Shown: positions 8,495-17,201, counted from the stretch's first letter. The stretch: 64,000 nucleotides of DNA from an uncultured Lachnospiraceae bacterium (GCA_900539715.1 UQDA01000009.1:35562-99561), one strand, 5' to 3'. Numbers and translations are program-made. Notes: generated from the sequence alone by a model not told the origin.

Positions 8495-9691
8495 ATGGTG
8501 AAAGAACATATTGATACAAAGCATGGATTTATGAGAACTTCACAATTATTTTGTCTGATTTTACAATTGCTTATTTTGGTGACAGAAGTAGTAGATAATA
8601 GATATACAATAGAATGGCATGGAATATTTAGGATTATATTCATTATATGTTTGCTCTTTATGGCAGGAGAAACTGTTTTCAGAATTACATTATTTAAAAA
8701 TGTCAAAGAATATATAAAATTTAATCGAGCAGAATGTATATGGATTATTGTATCCTGCGTTGTAGTGCCAATGGCACTGATCAGCGGAAATGATATGATA
8801 ATGCTTTGGACATGCCTTTTGAAGATGCCTAATATTTTAGGCAGATTTAAAGATGAAAACGTATTTCAAATTATTGTCAAAATCATTGCGGTTATGTTGA
8901 TCATATTTTTTGTTGTACCATTTTTAAATGTAATTGCTAAAGCAATTTCGTCTCCGGCATCTGTAGTGAGTATCTTGCCGAAGGATATTGATTGGTTCGC
9001 AATGGATTATGTTCTTTCGGACAAAGCATTTTTAAAATCTTTTGGAAATTCGATTTTTGTTACAATAGTTGGAACACTGCTTTCAGTTGTTTCGATGGCT
9101 ATGGCGGCCTATCCACTTTCAAAACCATATATGCCACTTAGAAAAACAATGATGGTATTTTTTCTGATCGTAATGCTGTTTTCAGGTGGAATAGCGCCGC
9201 ATATTCTGGTTATGAATGCCTTGGGTTTGATAGACACAATATGGGCATTGATTTTGCCATCAATTGTAATGGTTTACTATATGCTTTTACTAAAAGGATT
9301 TTTTGAAGGGGTTCCGGAGGAGTTGGAAGAGTCGGCAAAATTGGATGGGGCAAAGAATATGGATATATTTTTTAAAATATATATGCCTATGTCTGCGCCA
9401 ATGGTAGCAACGGTTGGATTTTTTACGGCAATTAGCTATTGGAATAATATTAATAATTCTATTTTATATATTACTTCAAATAAAGCGATTTATCCGGTTC
9501 CAATGTATATTAAAAATTTTATGGGATTGAATCCAATGGAAGTTGCTATGAATAATCCGAAGCTGCTTAGTTATTGGGATGGGATTGAGATGAGTTATAT
9601 TCTCATGTCAATTGTGCCGATTGCGTGTATTTATCCTTTTGTTTTTAAGTATTTAAAAAATGATATATCTGCAGGAGCTGTAAAAGGATAA
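8495..9691 (+). CDS. ABC sugar transporter permease (LplC type) with unusual N-terminal membrane extension
   Basis: Residues from about 124 to 398 are a normal LplC/MalG-type permease, with the EAA loop ESAKLDGAKNMDIFFKIYMP near residue 280. The first 120 residues are extra. They contain about three to four hydrophobic segments (near 15-33, 43-60, 80-97 and perhaps 102-115) that typical 290-300-residue permeases lack. AGGAGG at 8485-8490 supports the ATG at 8495, or GTG at 8498. The extension is in frame and compositionally continuous with the gene, so it looks like a real added membrane domain. Its function is unknown. Confidence 0.88.
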   Translation: MVKEHIDTKHGFMRTSQLFCLILQLLILVTEVVDNRYTIEWHGIFRIIFIICLLFMAGETVFRITLFKNVKEYIKFNRAECIWIIVSCVVVPMALISGNDMIMLWTCLLKMPNILGRFKDENVFQIIVKIIAVMLIIFFVVPFLNVIAKAISSPASVVSILPKDIDWFAMDYVLSDKAFLKSFGNSIFVTIVGTLLSVVSMAMAAYPLSKPYMPLRKTMMVFFLIVMLFSGGIAPHILVMNALGLIDTIWALILPSIVMVYYMLLLKGFFEGVPEELEESAKLDGAKNMDIFFKIYMPMSAPMVATVGFFTAISYWNNINNSILYITSNKAIYPVPMYIKNFMGLNPMEVAMNNPKLLSYWDGIEMSYILMSIVPIACIYPFVFKYLKNDISAGAVKG

Positions 9692-9728
9692 TAAATAAAA
9701 TTTATAATAAGAATGAGGTGGATATTAA

Positions 9729-11273
9729 ATGAATTATGATGTTGCAATAATCGGAGGAAGTTTAGGCGGTGTACAGGCGGCAATTAGTGCAGCCTCTATG
9801 GGGAAAAGAGTTTTTATGTGTGAAGAAAGTCAGTGGATTGGAGGGCAACTAACATCTCAAGCAGTACCCCCGGATGAACACCCATGGATTGAAGAATTTG
9901 GAGCAACAAAGAGATACATGGAGTATCGGAACAAGGTTCGGAACTATTATCGGAACTTACCGGAAATTATAGATGACATTAAAGAGAAAGAGCGGTTTTG
10001 CCCTGGGAATTCATGGGTTTCAAGGATTGCTCATGAACCCAAAGTTGCATTGAATATTTTGTTGGAAGAAATACAGCCATATTTAGACAAAGGTTTATTG
10101 ACAGTTTCGTATCTTACGAAAGCAATCGGGGCATGTGTTGAAAATGATACAATTGTTTCGGTATTATTGTATAATAAAAAGACAGGGAAAAAAGAGGAGG
10201 TAAAAGCAGATTTTTTCCTTGATGCTACAGATTGTGGAGATTTATTGCCATTAGTGGGAGCTGAATATGTGGTTGGAGCTGAATCACAAAATATGACGGG
10301 AGAACGTCATGCCCTGCTAAAAGAAGAGCCGCAGGATATGCAGCCAATTACCTGGGTGGCTGCTTTAGAATTGGATCCGGAAAGAGAATATAAAATAGAA
10401 AAACCGGAATGTTATGATTTTTTTGTGCAGTTGGGAGTTCCTTATGATGATAACAAATTATTCAGTTGGTATGGACCAGATGCATTAACGCAGAAAAAAG
10501 TTTTATTCTCTATGTTTGATGGAGAAATTGGAGATCGACAGGGATTGTGGAGTTATCGTAGAATTATTGATTCGAAAAATTATAAAGAATCAAAGAAAGA
10601 AGTTACATTATTAAACTGGCCACAGAATGATTTTGCATTAGGTAATATTTATGAAACAGATGATGCTGACAAAAATCTATATATGGCGCGTCAGCAGACA
10701 TTATCATTTATATATTGGCTTCAGAATGAAGCACCAAGGCCAGATGGAGGAAAAGGATATGCAGTTGGTTTAAGGCCGGATATTATGGGGACAGAAGATG
10801 GATTGGCTATGGCTCCTTATATCAGGGAATCCAGAAGGATAAAAGCAGTTAAAACAATCTGTGAACAGGATGTTAGTAAAGAACAAAATCAATATCCGCG
10901 TAGGGTAGAAGATTCTGTAGGAGTGGGACATTATGCAATTGATATACATATGACAACTGTATCACACAGATTTTTCTATGCTCCGACATGGCCTTTCGAA
11001 ATACCATTATCAGCAATGATACCAGTAAGAATTAAAAATTTAATTCCCTCATGTAAAAATATAGGTGCAACACATTTGACAAGTGGATGTTATAGGCTTC
11101 ATCCAGTTGAATGGAATGTGGGAGAGGTTGCAGGATACTTAGCGGCTTACTGTATTGATAAAGAAGTATGGCCAATAGAAGTACTAAATAATAAATTGAA
11201 AGATTTTCAAGAAATGATTCAGAAGAAGGGAGTAGAATTGCATTGGGATTTTTCAAAAATGAAATTTGTATAA
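9729..11273 (+). CDS. FAD-dependent oxidoreductase (FAD_oxidored family)
   Basis: This 514-residue flavoprotein opens with the Rossmann dinucleotide fold AIIGGSLGGVQAAISAAS (residues 6-23) and the acidic ribose-binding residue in MCEES. The FAD_oxidored look is reinforced by WIGGQLTSQAVPPDEH and DATDCGDLLPLVGAEYVVGA, where the latter is the second FAD contact. There is no signal peptide, so it is cytoplasmic. Members of this family are often called putative xanthan lyases without evidence. In this operon it probably oxidises the imported sugar or a derivative, allowing the next step to break a bond. The exact reaction is unknown. Confidence 0.85.
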   Translation: MNYDVAIIGGSLGGVQAAISAASMGKRVFMCEESQWIGGQLTSQAVPPDEHPWIEEFGATKRYMEYRNKVRNYYRNLPEIIDDIKEKERFCPGNSWVSRIAHEPKVALNILLEEIQPYLDKGLLTVSYLTKAIGACVENDTIVSVLLYNKKTGKKEEVKADFFLDATDCGDLLPLVGAEYVVGAESQNMTGERHALLKEEPQDMQPITWVAALELDPEREYKIEKPECYDFFVQLGVPYDDNKLFSWYGPDALTQKKVLFSMFDGEIGDRQGLWSYRRIIDSKNYKESKKEVTLLNWPQNDFALGNIYETDDADKNLYMARQQTLSFIYWLQNEAPRPDGGKGYAVGLRPDIMGTEDGLAMAPYIRESRRIKAVKTICEQDVSKEQNQYPRRVEDSVGVGHYAIDIHMTTVSHRFFYAPTWPFEIPLSAMIPVRIKNLIPSCKNIGATHLTSGCYRLHPVEWNVGEVAGYLAAYCIDKEVWPIEVLNNKLKDFQEMIQKKGVELHWDFSKMKFV

Positions 11274-11333
11274 GAATATTTTTTAAAAATATAAAATGTT
11301 GAAAAAGCACAATAGCATGAAAAAGGTGATAAA

Positions 11334-12863
11334 ATGAAAACCAAAATAGTATTACTTCCATTAGATGAACGCCCATGTAATTATGATTTTCCAGCGGAAC
11401 TTTTTTCGCATCAAGATTTGGAAATTGTGCGCCCGAAAGAACTGGGATTTAAGAAAATCCCTGCAGATCGAAAAAAGATCAGTGATTTTTTGATAAGAGA
11501 ATGCGCAGATGCGGATGGGGTGGTACTTTCGGCTGATATGTTACTGTATGGAGGACTGGTGCCCTCCAGAATTCATCATGATACAGAGGAAAATCTTGAA
11601 AACTGGTTGAAGGTGTTGGAGAGTATTCGAGAAGAAAATCCAAAGCTTCTTGTTTATGTATTTCAGGTAATCATGCGCTGTCCAAGTTATTCAAGCAGTG
11701 ATGAAGAACCTGATTATTATGGATTTTGCGGCGAACAGATTCATAAAACTGGAGAAATAGTACATAAGAGCCGTTTGGGGATTTCAAGTTGTTTGGGAAT
11801 ACCAGAATCCATGCCGCAGGTGCCGGCAATGGCACTAGATGATTATGTTTCACGAAGGCAGATTAATAGAAGGATGAATGAAAGGGTATTGGATTATGTA
11901 GAAAATGGTAAAATTGATTTTCTGGTAATTCCACAGGATGATTCTGCGATGTATGGATACGCAGCCATGGATCAGGAAGCTGTTTATGGAGAAATTTTAA
12001 GGAGAGGGCTGTCAGATAGAGTTATAATGTATCCGGGGGCGGATGAAGTTGGCATGACACTCATATCCAGAATGCTGAATCAGATTCATGAAAAGAAGCC
12101 TAAAATATATGTGAAGTATGCCAGTGAAAAATCGAAATATATGGTACCTTTATATGAGGGAAATTCTTTATCGGCGACAGTGAAATCACATATTATGGCA
12201 GTTGGTGGACAATTGACGGAAAACTGGGAAAATGCAGATTTGATCGTGGCATTAACAGCTCCGGCTGATCATATGCAGGAGGCGGTAAACCAGCCAAGTA
12301 GATTGCCTGAGTATAGGGCAGAGCGTAATTTGTCAGAGTTGATTGATTTTTTGGAGGAGCGCTTATATGAAGGAAAAATCATAACTGTGGCGGATAATGC
12401 CTATGCAAATGGAGGAGAGCTTGAATTTTTTAGAATGTTGAATCATAGTAAATTGTTGCTTCGCTTGGATGGTTATGCAGGATGGAATACTTCTGCTAAT
12501 ACGCTTGGGACGGCGCTTGCGGAGGGAATAGACGCTTTGCTATATAAAAAAGGAAGAGCGCATCAGGATTTTTTGGTTAAACGTTATTTGGAGGATGTTG
12601 GATATTGCAGTATGGTGAGGGCATCCGTTGCAGGGCGAATAAAAGGGACAGCCTGGGATTACTTTGATGTGCAGGAGCAGAGAGGGGCTGTGGCAGAAAT
12701 GGTGGCAGAAGGACTCCGATGCTTTATAAAGGAAGAATGCGCGTCTATTGCAGAAAAGATATGGCTGGATGATGTTTATATGCCGTGGAAGAGGATGTTT
12801 GAAACAGGATTTCGGGCTGGCATAAAGGAGGACGGGAATGACGAAAGCGGAATTGCTGGATAA
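11334..12863 (+). CDS. DUF4127 family protein
   Basis: This 509-residue protein of the uncharacterised DUF4127 family is recognised by LLPLDERPCNYDFPAEL at the N-terminus, LSADMLLYGGLVPSR, YPGADEVGMTL and the late block YAGWNTSANTLGTALAEG. The conserved Asp, Asn and Arg residues look like an enzyme active site. There is no signal peptide. It is downstream of the FAD oxidoreductase and overlaps nanE by 26 bp, so it is translated with them. Its position makes it a candidate for the step that converts the oxidised substrate into ManNAc, but that is inference; no member reaction is known to me. Confidence 0.85.
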   Translation: MKTKIVLLPLDERPCNYDFPAELFSHQDLEIVRPKELGFKKIPADRKKISDFLIRECADADGVVLSADMLLYGGLVPSRIHHDTEENLENWLKVLESIREENPKLLVYVFQVIMRCPSYSSSDEEPDYYGFCGEQIHKTGEIVHKSRLGISSCLGIPESMPQVPAMALDDYVSRRQINRRMNERVLDYVENGKIDFLVIPQDDSAMYGYAAMDQEAVYGEILRRGLSDRVIMYPGADEVGMTLISRMLNQIHEKKPKIYVKYASEKSKYMVPLYEGNSLSATVKSHIMAVGGQLTENWENADLIVALTAPADHMQEAVNQPSRLPEYRAERNLSELIDFLEERLYEGKIITVADNAYANGGELEFFRMLNHSKLLLRLDGYAGWNTSANTLGTALAEGIDALLYKKGRAHQDFLVKRYLEDVGYCSMVRASVAGRIKGTAWDYFDVQEQRGAVAEMVAEGLRCFIKEECASIAEKIWLDDVYMPWKRMFETGFRAGIKEDGNDESGIAG

Positions 12864-13536
12864 ATTGACAGGAGGGCTGATCGTTTCATGTCAGGCGCTG
12901 AAGGATGAGCCGCTGTATGGTGCGGAGCTGATGGCGCGTATGGCGGTCGCGGCAAAAGAGGGCGGCGCTGTTGGGATACGGGCTAACTATCCGGCGGATG
13001 TGGATGCGATAAAAAAGGCTTCCGGATTACCGGTCATAGGACTTTATAAAGCTGATTATCCGGATTCAGAGGTTTATATCACTCCGACTATGAAGGAATT
13101 GGATGCGCTGATGGAGGCAAATCCGGATATAGTGGCGATGGATGCGACGAAACGGCTCCGCCCTGATAAGGTATCTCTGGAAAGCTTTTTCGCAGAGGCA
13201 AAGAAAAAGTATCCTGATATGCTGTTTATGGCGGATTGTTCGACCTTTGAGGAGGCAAAAAGGGCGCAGGAGCTCGGCTTCGATATTGCAGGGACGACGC
13301 TGTGCGGTTATACGGAAGAGACCAGAGGAACGGAACTCCCAAATTTTGAAATGCTGCATCGGATGACAACGGAACTTGAAATACCGGTCATTGCAGAGGG
13401 GGGAATATGGGAACCTGAACAGCTGGAACGTGTCTTTAAAGAAAAGATATTTGCTGCGGTGATAGGTACAGCAATCACACGCCCGCGGGAAATTACCCGC
13501 AGATTTGTAAAAAGTATTCAGCACGAGAAACGATGA
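12838..13536 (+). CDS. nanE: N-acetylmannosamine-6-phosphate 2-epimerase
   Basis: NanE converts ManNAc-6-phosphate to GlcNAc-6-phosphate, the last specific step of sialic acid catabolism. The 232-residue TIM-barrel shows the family blocks LIVSCQALKDEPLYG, GIRANYPADV, GLYKADYPDSEVYITPT and IAEGGIWEPEQ. The start overlaps the DUF4127 gene by 26 bp and is preceded by AAAGGAGG. Base composition shifts back toward the chromosome average from here on. Sialate lyase (nanA) and sialidase genes are absent from the cluster. GlcNAc-6-P deacetylase and GlcN-6-P deaminase must be elsewhere. Confidence 0.94.
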   Translation: MTKAELLDKLTGGLIVSCQALKDEPLYGAELMARMAVAAKEGGAVGIRANYPADVDAIKKASGLPVIGLYKADYPDSEVYITPTMKELDALMEANPDIVAMDATKRLRPDKVSLESFFAEAKKKYPDMLFMADCSTFEEAKRAQELGFDIAGTTLCGYTEETRGTELPNFEMLHRMTTELEIPVIAEGGIWEPEQLERVFKEKIFAAVIGTAITRPREITRRFVKSIQHEKR

Positions 13537-14573
13537 GAATAGAAATATCACCTCAGAATATGAAATTGTTAGGTCGGACCTTTTTTAGGGACGGCCTAAC
13601 TTATTTAAGTTATTCCGGCAGCAGCGTGGAATTTGAATTTACGGGAAAAAAGCTTGGGGCATGGATCGTTTCGGAATATGTTTTTTCGGAAGAAGAATGC
13701 TGGATAGGGTTGCTGGTAGACGGAGTCTTCGAAAAACGGATTTGCCTGAAAGAAGGGAAGCGCTATTATTCCCTGATGGAAGAAAATAAAACTCAAAAAA
13801 GGCGAATCTGTCTGATGAAGCTTACGGAAGTACAGTATGCCTCCTGCGCGTTGGAGGCACTGGAAACAGAAGAGGGGGCACTGTGCATACCCGTTTCTGA
13901 AAAAAGGGAAAGAATCGTATTTCTTGGAGATTCTATCACTTGCGGATTTGGCGTGGAGGGAGATGCTGAGGCTCCGTTTTCCACAAAGGATGAAAATGTG
14001 CTCCTTTCTTATGGAATGTTATGTGCTGAAAAGCTTTTTATGGAGCCGGAGCTGGTTTGCTTCAGCGGGATAGGGCTTGTGTCAAGATATGTGGAGCCGG
14101 AAGAGGAGGAGCCGCGACAGGATGTCCTGATAGAGCATCTATATCAGGTATCGGACTGGTATCTGACACGACGAAAAGGATGGGAGCGGGACGAAAGATG
14201 GAAGTTTGAAGAGCATCCTGCGAAAATCGTCGTGATAAATCTGGGGACAAACGACGCATCATGGACAAGGCGGAAACCGGAACGGGAAAAATATTTTCAG
14301 GAAAGATATATATGTTTTTTGCAAACGGTCAGGGAGATCCATCAAAAGGCGAAACTGATATGTGTGCTGGGTGCGGTAGATGACAGCCTCTGTAGTGCGA
14401 TGGAAAGAGCGGTCAAACAGTACAGGGCGCAGACGGGTGACAGGGAGGTTTTTGCACTCCGTCAGGAAAAGCAGGGTGCGGATGAAAAAACAGGGTCACA
14501 GGGACATCCGAACAAGGAGAGGCATGAAAAAATGGCGGAGCAGCTGACAGCGTTTATAAAGGAGTTGGGATAA
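13533..14573 (+). CDS. SGNH-type carbohydrate esterase (CE2-like)
   Basis: This 346-residue esterase has a beta-rich N-terminal domain (about 1-120) and an SGNH hydrolase domain with the nucleophile block FLGDSITCGFG near residue 130, NLGTNDASW near 238 and the catalytic His325 in QGHPNKERH. The two-domain layout resembles CE2 acetyl esterases. No signal peptide is present, so it should act on an imported, O-acetylated sugar. It overlaps nanE by four bases (ATGA) and closes the cluster. An O-acetyl amino sugar or O-acetyl sialate derivative would fit the context, but specificity is inferred. Confidence 0.85.
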   Translation: MRIEISPQNMKLLGRTFFRDGLTYLSYSGSSVEFEFTGKKLGAWIVSEYVFSEEECWIGLLVDGVFEKRICLKEGKRYYSLMEENKTQKRRICLMKLTEVQYASCALEALETEEGALCIPVSEKRERIVFLGDSITCGFGVEGDAEAPFSTKDENVLLSYGMLCAEKLFMEPELVCFSGIGLVSRYVEPEEEEPRQDVLIEHLYQVSDWYLTRRKGWERDERWKFEEHPAKIVVINLGTNDASWTRRKPEREKYFQERYICFLQTVREIHQKAKLICVLGAVDDSLCSAMERAVKQYRAQTGDREVFALRQEKQGADEKTGSQGHPNKERHEKMAEQLTAFIKELG

Positions 14574-14583
14574 ATATTTTTTT

Positions 14584-14630
14584 GGTGTCAAGAAAAAATA
14601 CTTGACACCCACCCTTATATCGTGTATGAT
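14584..14630 (+). promoter_or_regulatory. Promoter of ylxM-ffh with overlapping palindrome
   Basis: TTGACA (14602-14607), a 17-bp spacer and TATGAT (14625-14630) form a good sigma-A promoter. A perfect 9-bp inverted repeat, GGTGTCAAG (14584-14592) and CTTGACACC (14601-14609), overlaps the -35 box. It has no U run after it on the + strand, so it looks more like an operator than a terminator of the upstream gene. Confidence 0.75.
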
Positions 14631-14650
14631 ACCAAAAGTGAGGGTCAGAT

Positions 14651-14965
14651 ATGGAAAAAATCGTTGAACAGGGTTTGTTATATGACTTTTACGGAGAGCT
14701 GCTGACAGAGCACCAGCGCAGAATATACGAGGACGTGGTATTAAATGATATGTCTTTGAGTGAGATAGCGCAGGAGCAGGGAATCAGCAGGCAGGGAGTA
14801 CACGATCTGGTACGCCGCTGTGACAGGGCGCTTCAGGGTTATGAAGAAAGACTTCATTTGATAGAACGCTTTTTAAAGGTCAAAGAGACGGTGGGACAGA
14901 TTGAGAAAATCAGCTCCGAGGAACAGGTCAAAAGGCTGGCAGCACAGATTTTAGAAGAGCTGTAA
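14651..14965 (+). CDS. ylxM: YlxM family putative DNA-binding protein
   Basis: This 104-residue UPF0122/YlxM protein has a sigma-70 region 4-like helix-turn-helix: LTEHQRRIYEDVVLNDMSLS then EIAQEQGISRQGVHDLVRRC. YlxM is almost always encoded directly before ffh and has been linked to the SRP pathway as an accessory protein. Here it begins 21 bp after the -10 box and precedes ffh by 19 bp, so the two form one unit. The length is normal. Confidence 0.93.
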   Translation: MEKIVEQGLLYDFYGELLTEHQRRIYEDVVLNDMSLSEIAQEQGISRQGVHDLVRRCDRALQGYEERLHLIERFLKVKETVGQIEKISSEEQVKRLAAQILEEL

Positions 14966-14984
14966 AGCTGCATGGAGGATTGAA

Positions 14985-16337
14985 ATGGCATTTGAGAGCT
15001 TAACCGATAAACTTCAGAATGTGTTCAAGAACCTGCGCAGCAAGGGACGGCTGACAGAAGCGGATGTAAAGGTTGCCTTGAAAGAGGTGAAAATGGCGCT
15101 TCTGGAAGCAGATGTGAACTTTAAGGTTGTTAAACAGTTTGTGAAGTCTGTGGAAGAACGTGCAATCGGTCAGGATGTGATGAACGGCCTGAATCCCGGT
15201 CAGATGGTCATCAAGATTGTAAATGAAGAGATGACGGCGCTGATGGGATCTGAGACAACAGAAATCGCATTCCAGCCCGGTAAGTCAATGACTGTAATTA
15301 TGATGTGCGGTCTTCAGGGTGCCGGTAAAACAACGACCACGGCAAAGCTTGCGGGAAAGTTTAAATTAAAAGGCAAGAAGCCGCTTCTGGTTGCCTGTGA
15401 TGTGTACCGTCCGGCTGCAATTGAACAGCTGCAGATCAACGGGGAAAAGCAGCAGGTGGAAGTGTTCTCCATGGGAACCGGTCATAAGCCTGTGGATATC
15501 GCAAAAGCAGCAATTGAGCATGCGGCGAAAAACGGTCATAATGTGGTAATTCTGGATACTGCGGGTCGCCTTCATATCGATGAGAATATGATGGCAGAGC
15601 TGCAGGAGATAAAAGCCAGCGTGGAGGTTCATCAGAGCCTGCTCGTTGTGGATGCCATGACCGGTCAGGATGCGGTAAATGTAGCAAAGGAATTTGATGA
15701 AAAGGTTGGCATTGACGGTGTGATTCTGTCCAAGATGGACGGTGATACGCGAGGCGGTGCAGCGCTTTCTATCAAGGCGGTTACAGGAAAACCGATATTA
15801 TATGTCGGTATGGGAGAGAAGCTTTCAGATCTGGAACAGTTTTATCCGGACCGGATGGCAAGCCGTATTCTGGGAATGGGCGATGTGCTTTCCTTGATCG
15901 ACAAAGTTCAGGCAAATCTGGATATTGATGCGGACAAGGAAAAAGAAATGGCGGCCCGTATGAAAAAGGGCAAGTTCGATTTTGAGGATTACCTTGAAAG
16001 TATGAAGCAAATGCGTAAAATGGGCGGTCTGTCCGGTCTTTTGGGAATGATGCCCGGCATGGGCGGAAAACTGGGAGACATCGAATCCATGGTGGATGAG
16101 AAACAGCTCGCACGCATGGAGGCCGTTGTATTGAGCATGACGCCGGAAGAGAGGCGTAACCCAAAACTATTGAATCCAAGCCGTAAAAACCGCATTGCAA
16201 AAGGTGCCGGCGTGGATATCAGCATTGTAAACCGTTTCATCAAGCAGTTTGAACAGAGTCAGAAGATGATGAAACAGCTCCCGGGTATGTTGGGAGGAAA
16301 AGGCGGAAGAAAAGGTAAGTTCAGGCTTCCTTTCTGA
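14985..16337 (+). CDS. ffh: Signal recognition particle protein Ffh (SRP54)
   Basis: Ffh binds signal peptides on translating ribosomes and the 4.5S/6S SRP RNA, and hands the complex to FtsY. The 450-residue protein contains the N domain (1-90), the GTPase G-loop GLQGAGKTTTTAKLAG near residue 107, DTAGRLHID, and SKMDGDTRGGAAL. The methionine-rich M domain follows (about 300-450: MKQMRKMGGLSGLLGMMPGM). It ends in a basic glycine-rich tail. It is cotranscribed with ylxM and followed by rpsP after 63 bp. Confidence 0.98.
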   Translation: MAFESLTDKLQNVFKNLRSKGRLTEADVKVALKEVKMALLEADVNFKVVKQFVKSVEERAIGQDVMNGLNPGQMVIKIVNEEMTALMGSETTEIAFQPGKSMTVIMMCGLQGAGKTTTTAKLAGKFKLKGKKPLLVACDVYRPAAIEQLQINGEKQQVEVFSMGTGHKPVDIAKAAIEHAAKNGHNVVILDTAGRLHIDENMMAELQEIKASVEVHQSLLVVDAMTGQDAVNVAKEFDEKVGIDGVILSKMDGDTRGGAALSIKAVTGKPILYVGMGEKLSDLEQFYPDRMASRILGMGDVLSLIDKVQANLDIDADKEKEMAARMKKGKFDFEDYLESMKQMRKMGGLSGLLGMMPGMGGKLGDIESMVDEKQLARMEAVVLSMTPEERRNPKLLNPSRKNRIAKGAGVDISIVNRFIKQFEQSQKMMKQLPGMLGGKGGRKGKFRLPF

Positions 16338-16400
16338 TAAATTGCGCATAAGCGCAGGGAAAACAATAATATTTATATTTTAATCCGGAGGTAATGAAAA

Positions 16401-16646
16401 ATGGCAGTAAAGATCAGATTAAGAAGAATGGGATACAAGAAGAACCCTATTTACAGAATTATCGTAGCAGATTCCAAGTCTCCCAGAGATGGTCGTTTCA
16501 TCGAGGAGATCGGAACATATGATCCTAACACAGATCCCAGCACATTCAAGGTAAACGAAGAGCTGGCTAAGAAGTGGCTGAACAACGGCGCACAGCCCAC
16601 TGAAATCGTAGGCAAGATCTTCAAGGCAGCAGGCATCGAGAAATAA
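16401..16646 (+). CDS. rpsP: 30S ribosomal protein S16
   Basis: S16 is a small subunit assembly protein. The 81-residue sequence starts MAVKIRLRRMGYKKNPIYRI and contains the conserved VADSKSPRDGRFIEEIGTYD block. It starts after the ribosome binding site CCGGAGG. It sits in the conserved ffh-rpsP-khpA-rimM-trmD-rplS order. Its codons use a restricted set, as expected for a highly expressed gene. Confidence 0.98.
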   Translation: MAVKIRLRRMGYKKNPIYRIIVADSKSPRDGRFIEEIGTYDPNTDPSTFKVNEELAKKWLNNGAQPTEIVGKIFKAAGIEK

Positions 16647-16692
16647 ATCTGTCTGTACGCCAGACGGTTACTCAGAGAAAGGTAACTGACTG

Positions 16693-16712
16693 CGGCAGCC
16701 TTCAGGCTGCCG
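16693..16712 (+). promoter_or_regulatory. Short perfect hairpin between rpsP and khpA
   Basis: CGGCAGCC at 16693-16700 and GGCTGCCG at 16705-16712 form a perfect 8-bp stem with a four-base loop. No U run follows, so it is probably an mRNA processing or stability hairpin rather than a terminator. Confidence 0.5.
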
Positions 16713-16741
16713 TCGGACGGGGATGCTTTTGGAGGTGGATT

Positions 16742-16969
16742 ATGAAAGATTTGGTGGAAGTGATCGCAAAAGCGCTTGTGGATCATCCGGATGAAGTGAC
16801 TGTCACCGAAAAGGAAAACGGTCGGAGTCTGACAGTGGAGCTTCATGTTGCACCCTCCGATATGGGCAAGGTAATCGGCAAACAGGGGCGTATCGCAAAG
16901 GCGATCCGCACTGTGGTAAAGGCTGCGGCTATGGAAGACAATAAGAAAGTGGATGTGGATATCATCTGA
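16742..16969 (+). CDS. khpA: KH-domain RNA-binding protein KhpA (YlqC)
   Basis: This 75-residue single KH-domain protein has the RNA-binding GKQGRIAKAIRTVVKAAA signature (GxxG = GKQG). KhpA partners with KhpB/Jag as an RNA chaperone affecting cell division in Gram-positive bacteria. It is preceded by TTTTGGAGGTGGATT and followed by a rho-independent terminator, which separates it from rimM. Confidence 0.95.
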   Translation: MKDLVEVIAKALVDHPDEVTVTEKENGRSLTVELHVAPSDMGKVIGKQGRIAKAIRTVVKAAAMEDNKKVDVDII

Positions 16970-16978
16970 ACAGAGAAG

Positions 16979-17011
16979 ACGGCGCGGCAGTAAATGCGGG
17001 CGCCGTTTTTT
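16979..17011 (+). terminator. Rho-independent terminator after khpA
   Basis: ACGGCGC (16979-16985) pairs with GCGCCGT (17000-17006), followed by six T residues (17006-17011). This would end the ylxM-ffh-rpsP-khpA transcript, although rimM-trmD lie just downstream on the same strand. Confidence 0.8.
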
Positions 17012-17153
17012 ATACGATAGGAAAGTTCATTTCCTGTCGTATAAAAAATGATTATGCGTACTCGCGCGCGGCGAAATTGTCGATGACGCGACCGCGCTCG
17101 ACGCGGAGTGTGCGCCAAGGCGCACACCTATTTATTCGATAGGAACTTTCCTG
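17012..17153. repeat. Palindromic repeat-like element between khpA and rimM
   Basis: The segment starts with a 13-bp hairpin (17012-17024 with 17030-17042, one mismatch) and contains a perfect 9-bp hairpin (17108-17116 with 17119-17127). It is bounded by a 10-bp inverted repeat, AGGAAAGTTC at 17019 and GAACTTTCCT at 17143. Its core is unusually CG-dinucleotide rich. The structure resembles a small mobile or palindromic intergenic element; no second copy is present in the window. Confidence 0.5.
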
Positions 17154-17201
17154 ATGGATAAAAGACACCCGAATAAAAACATATTTGAACGGGAGGAAGC
17201 T

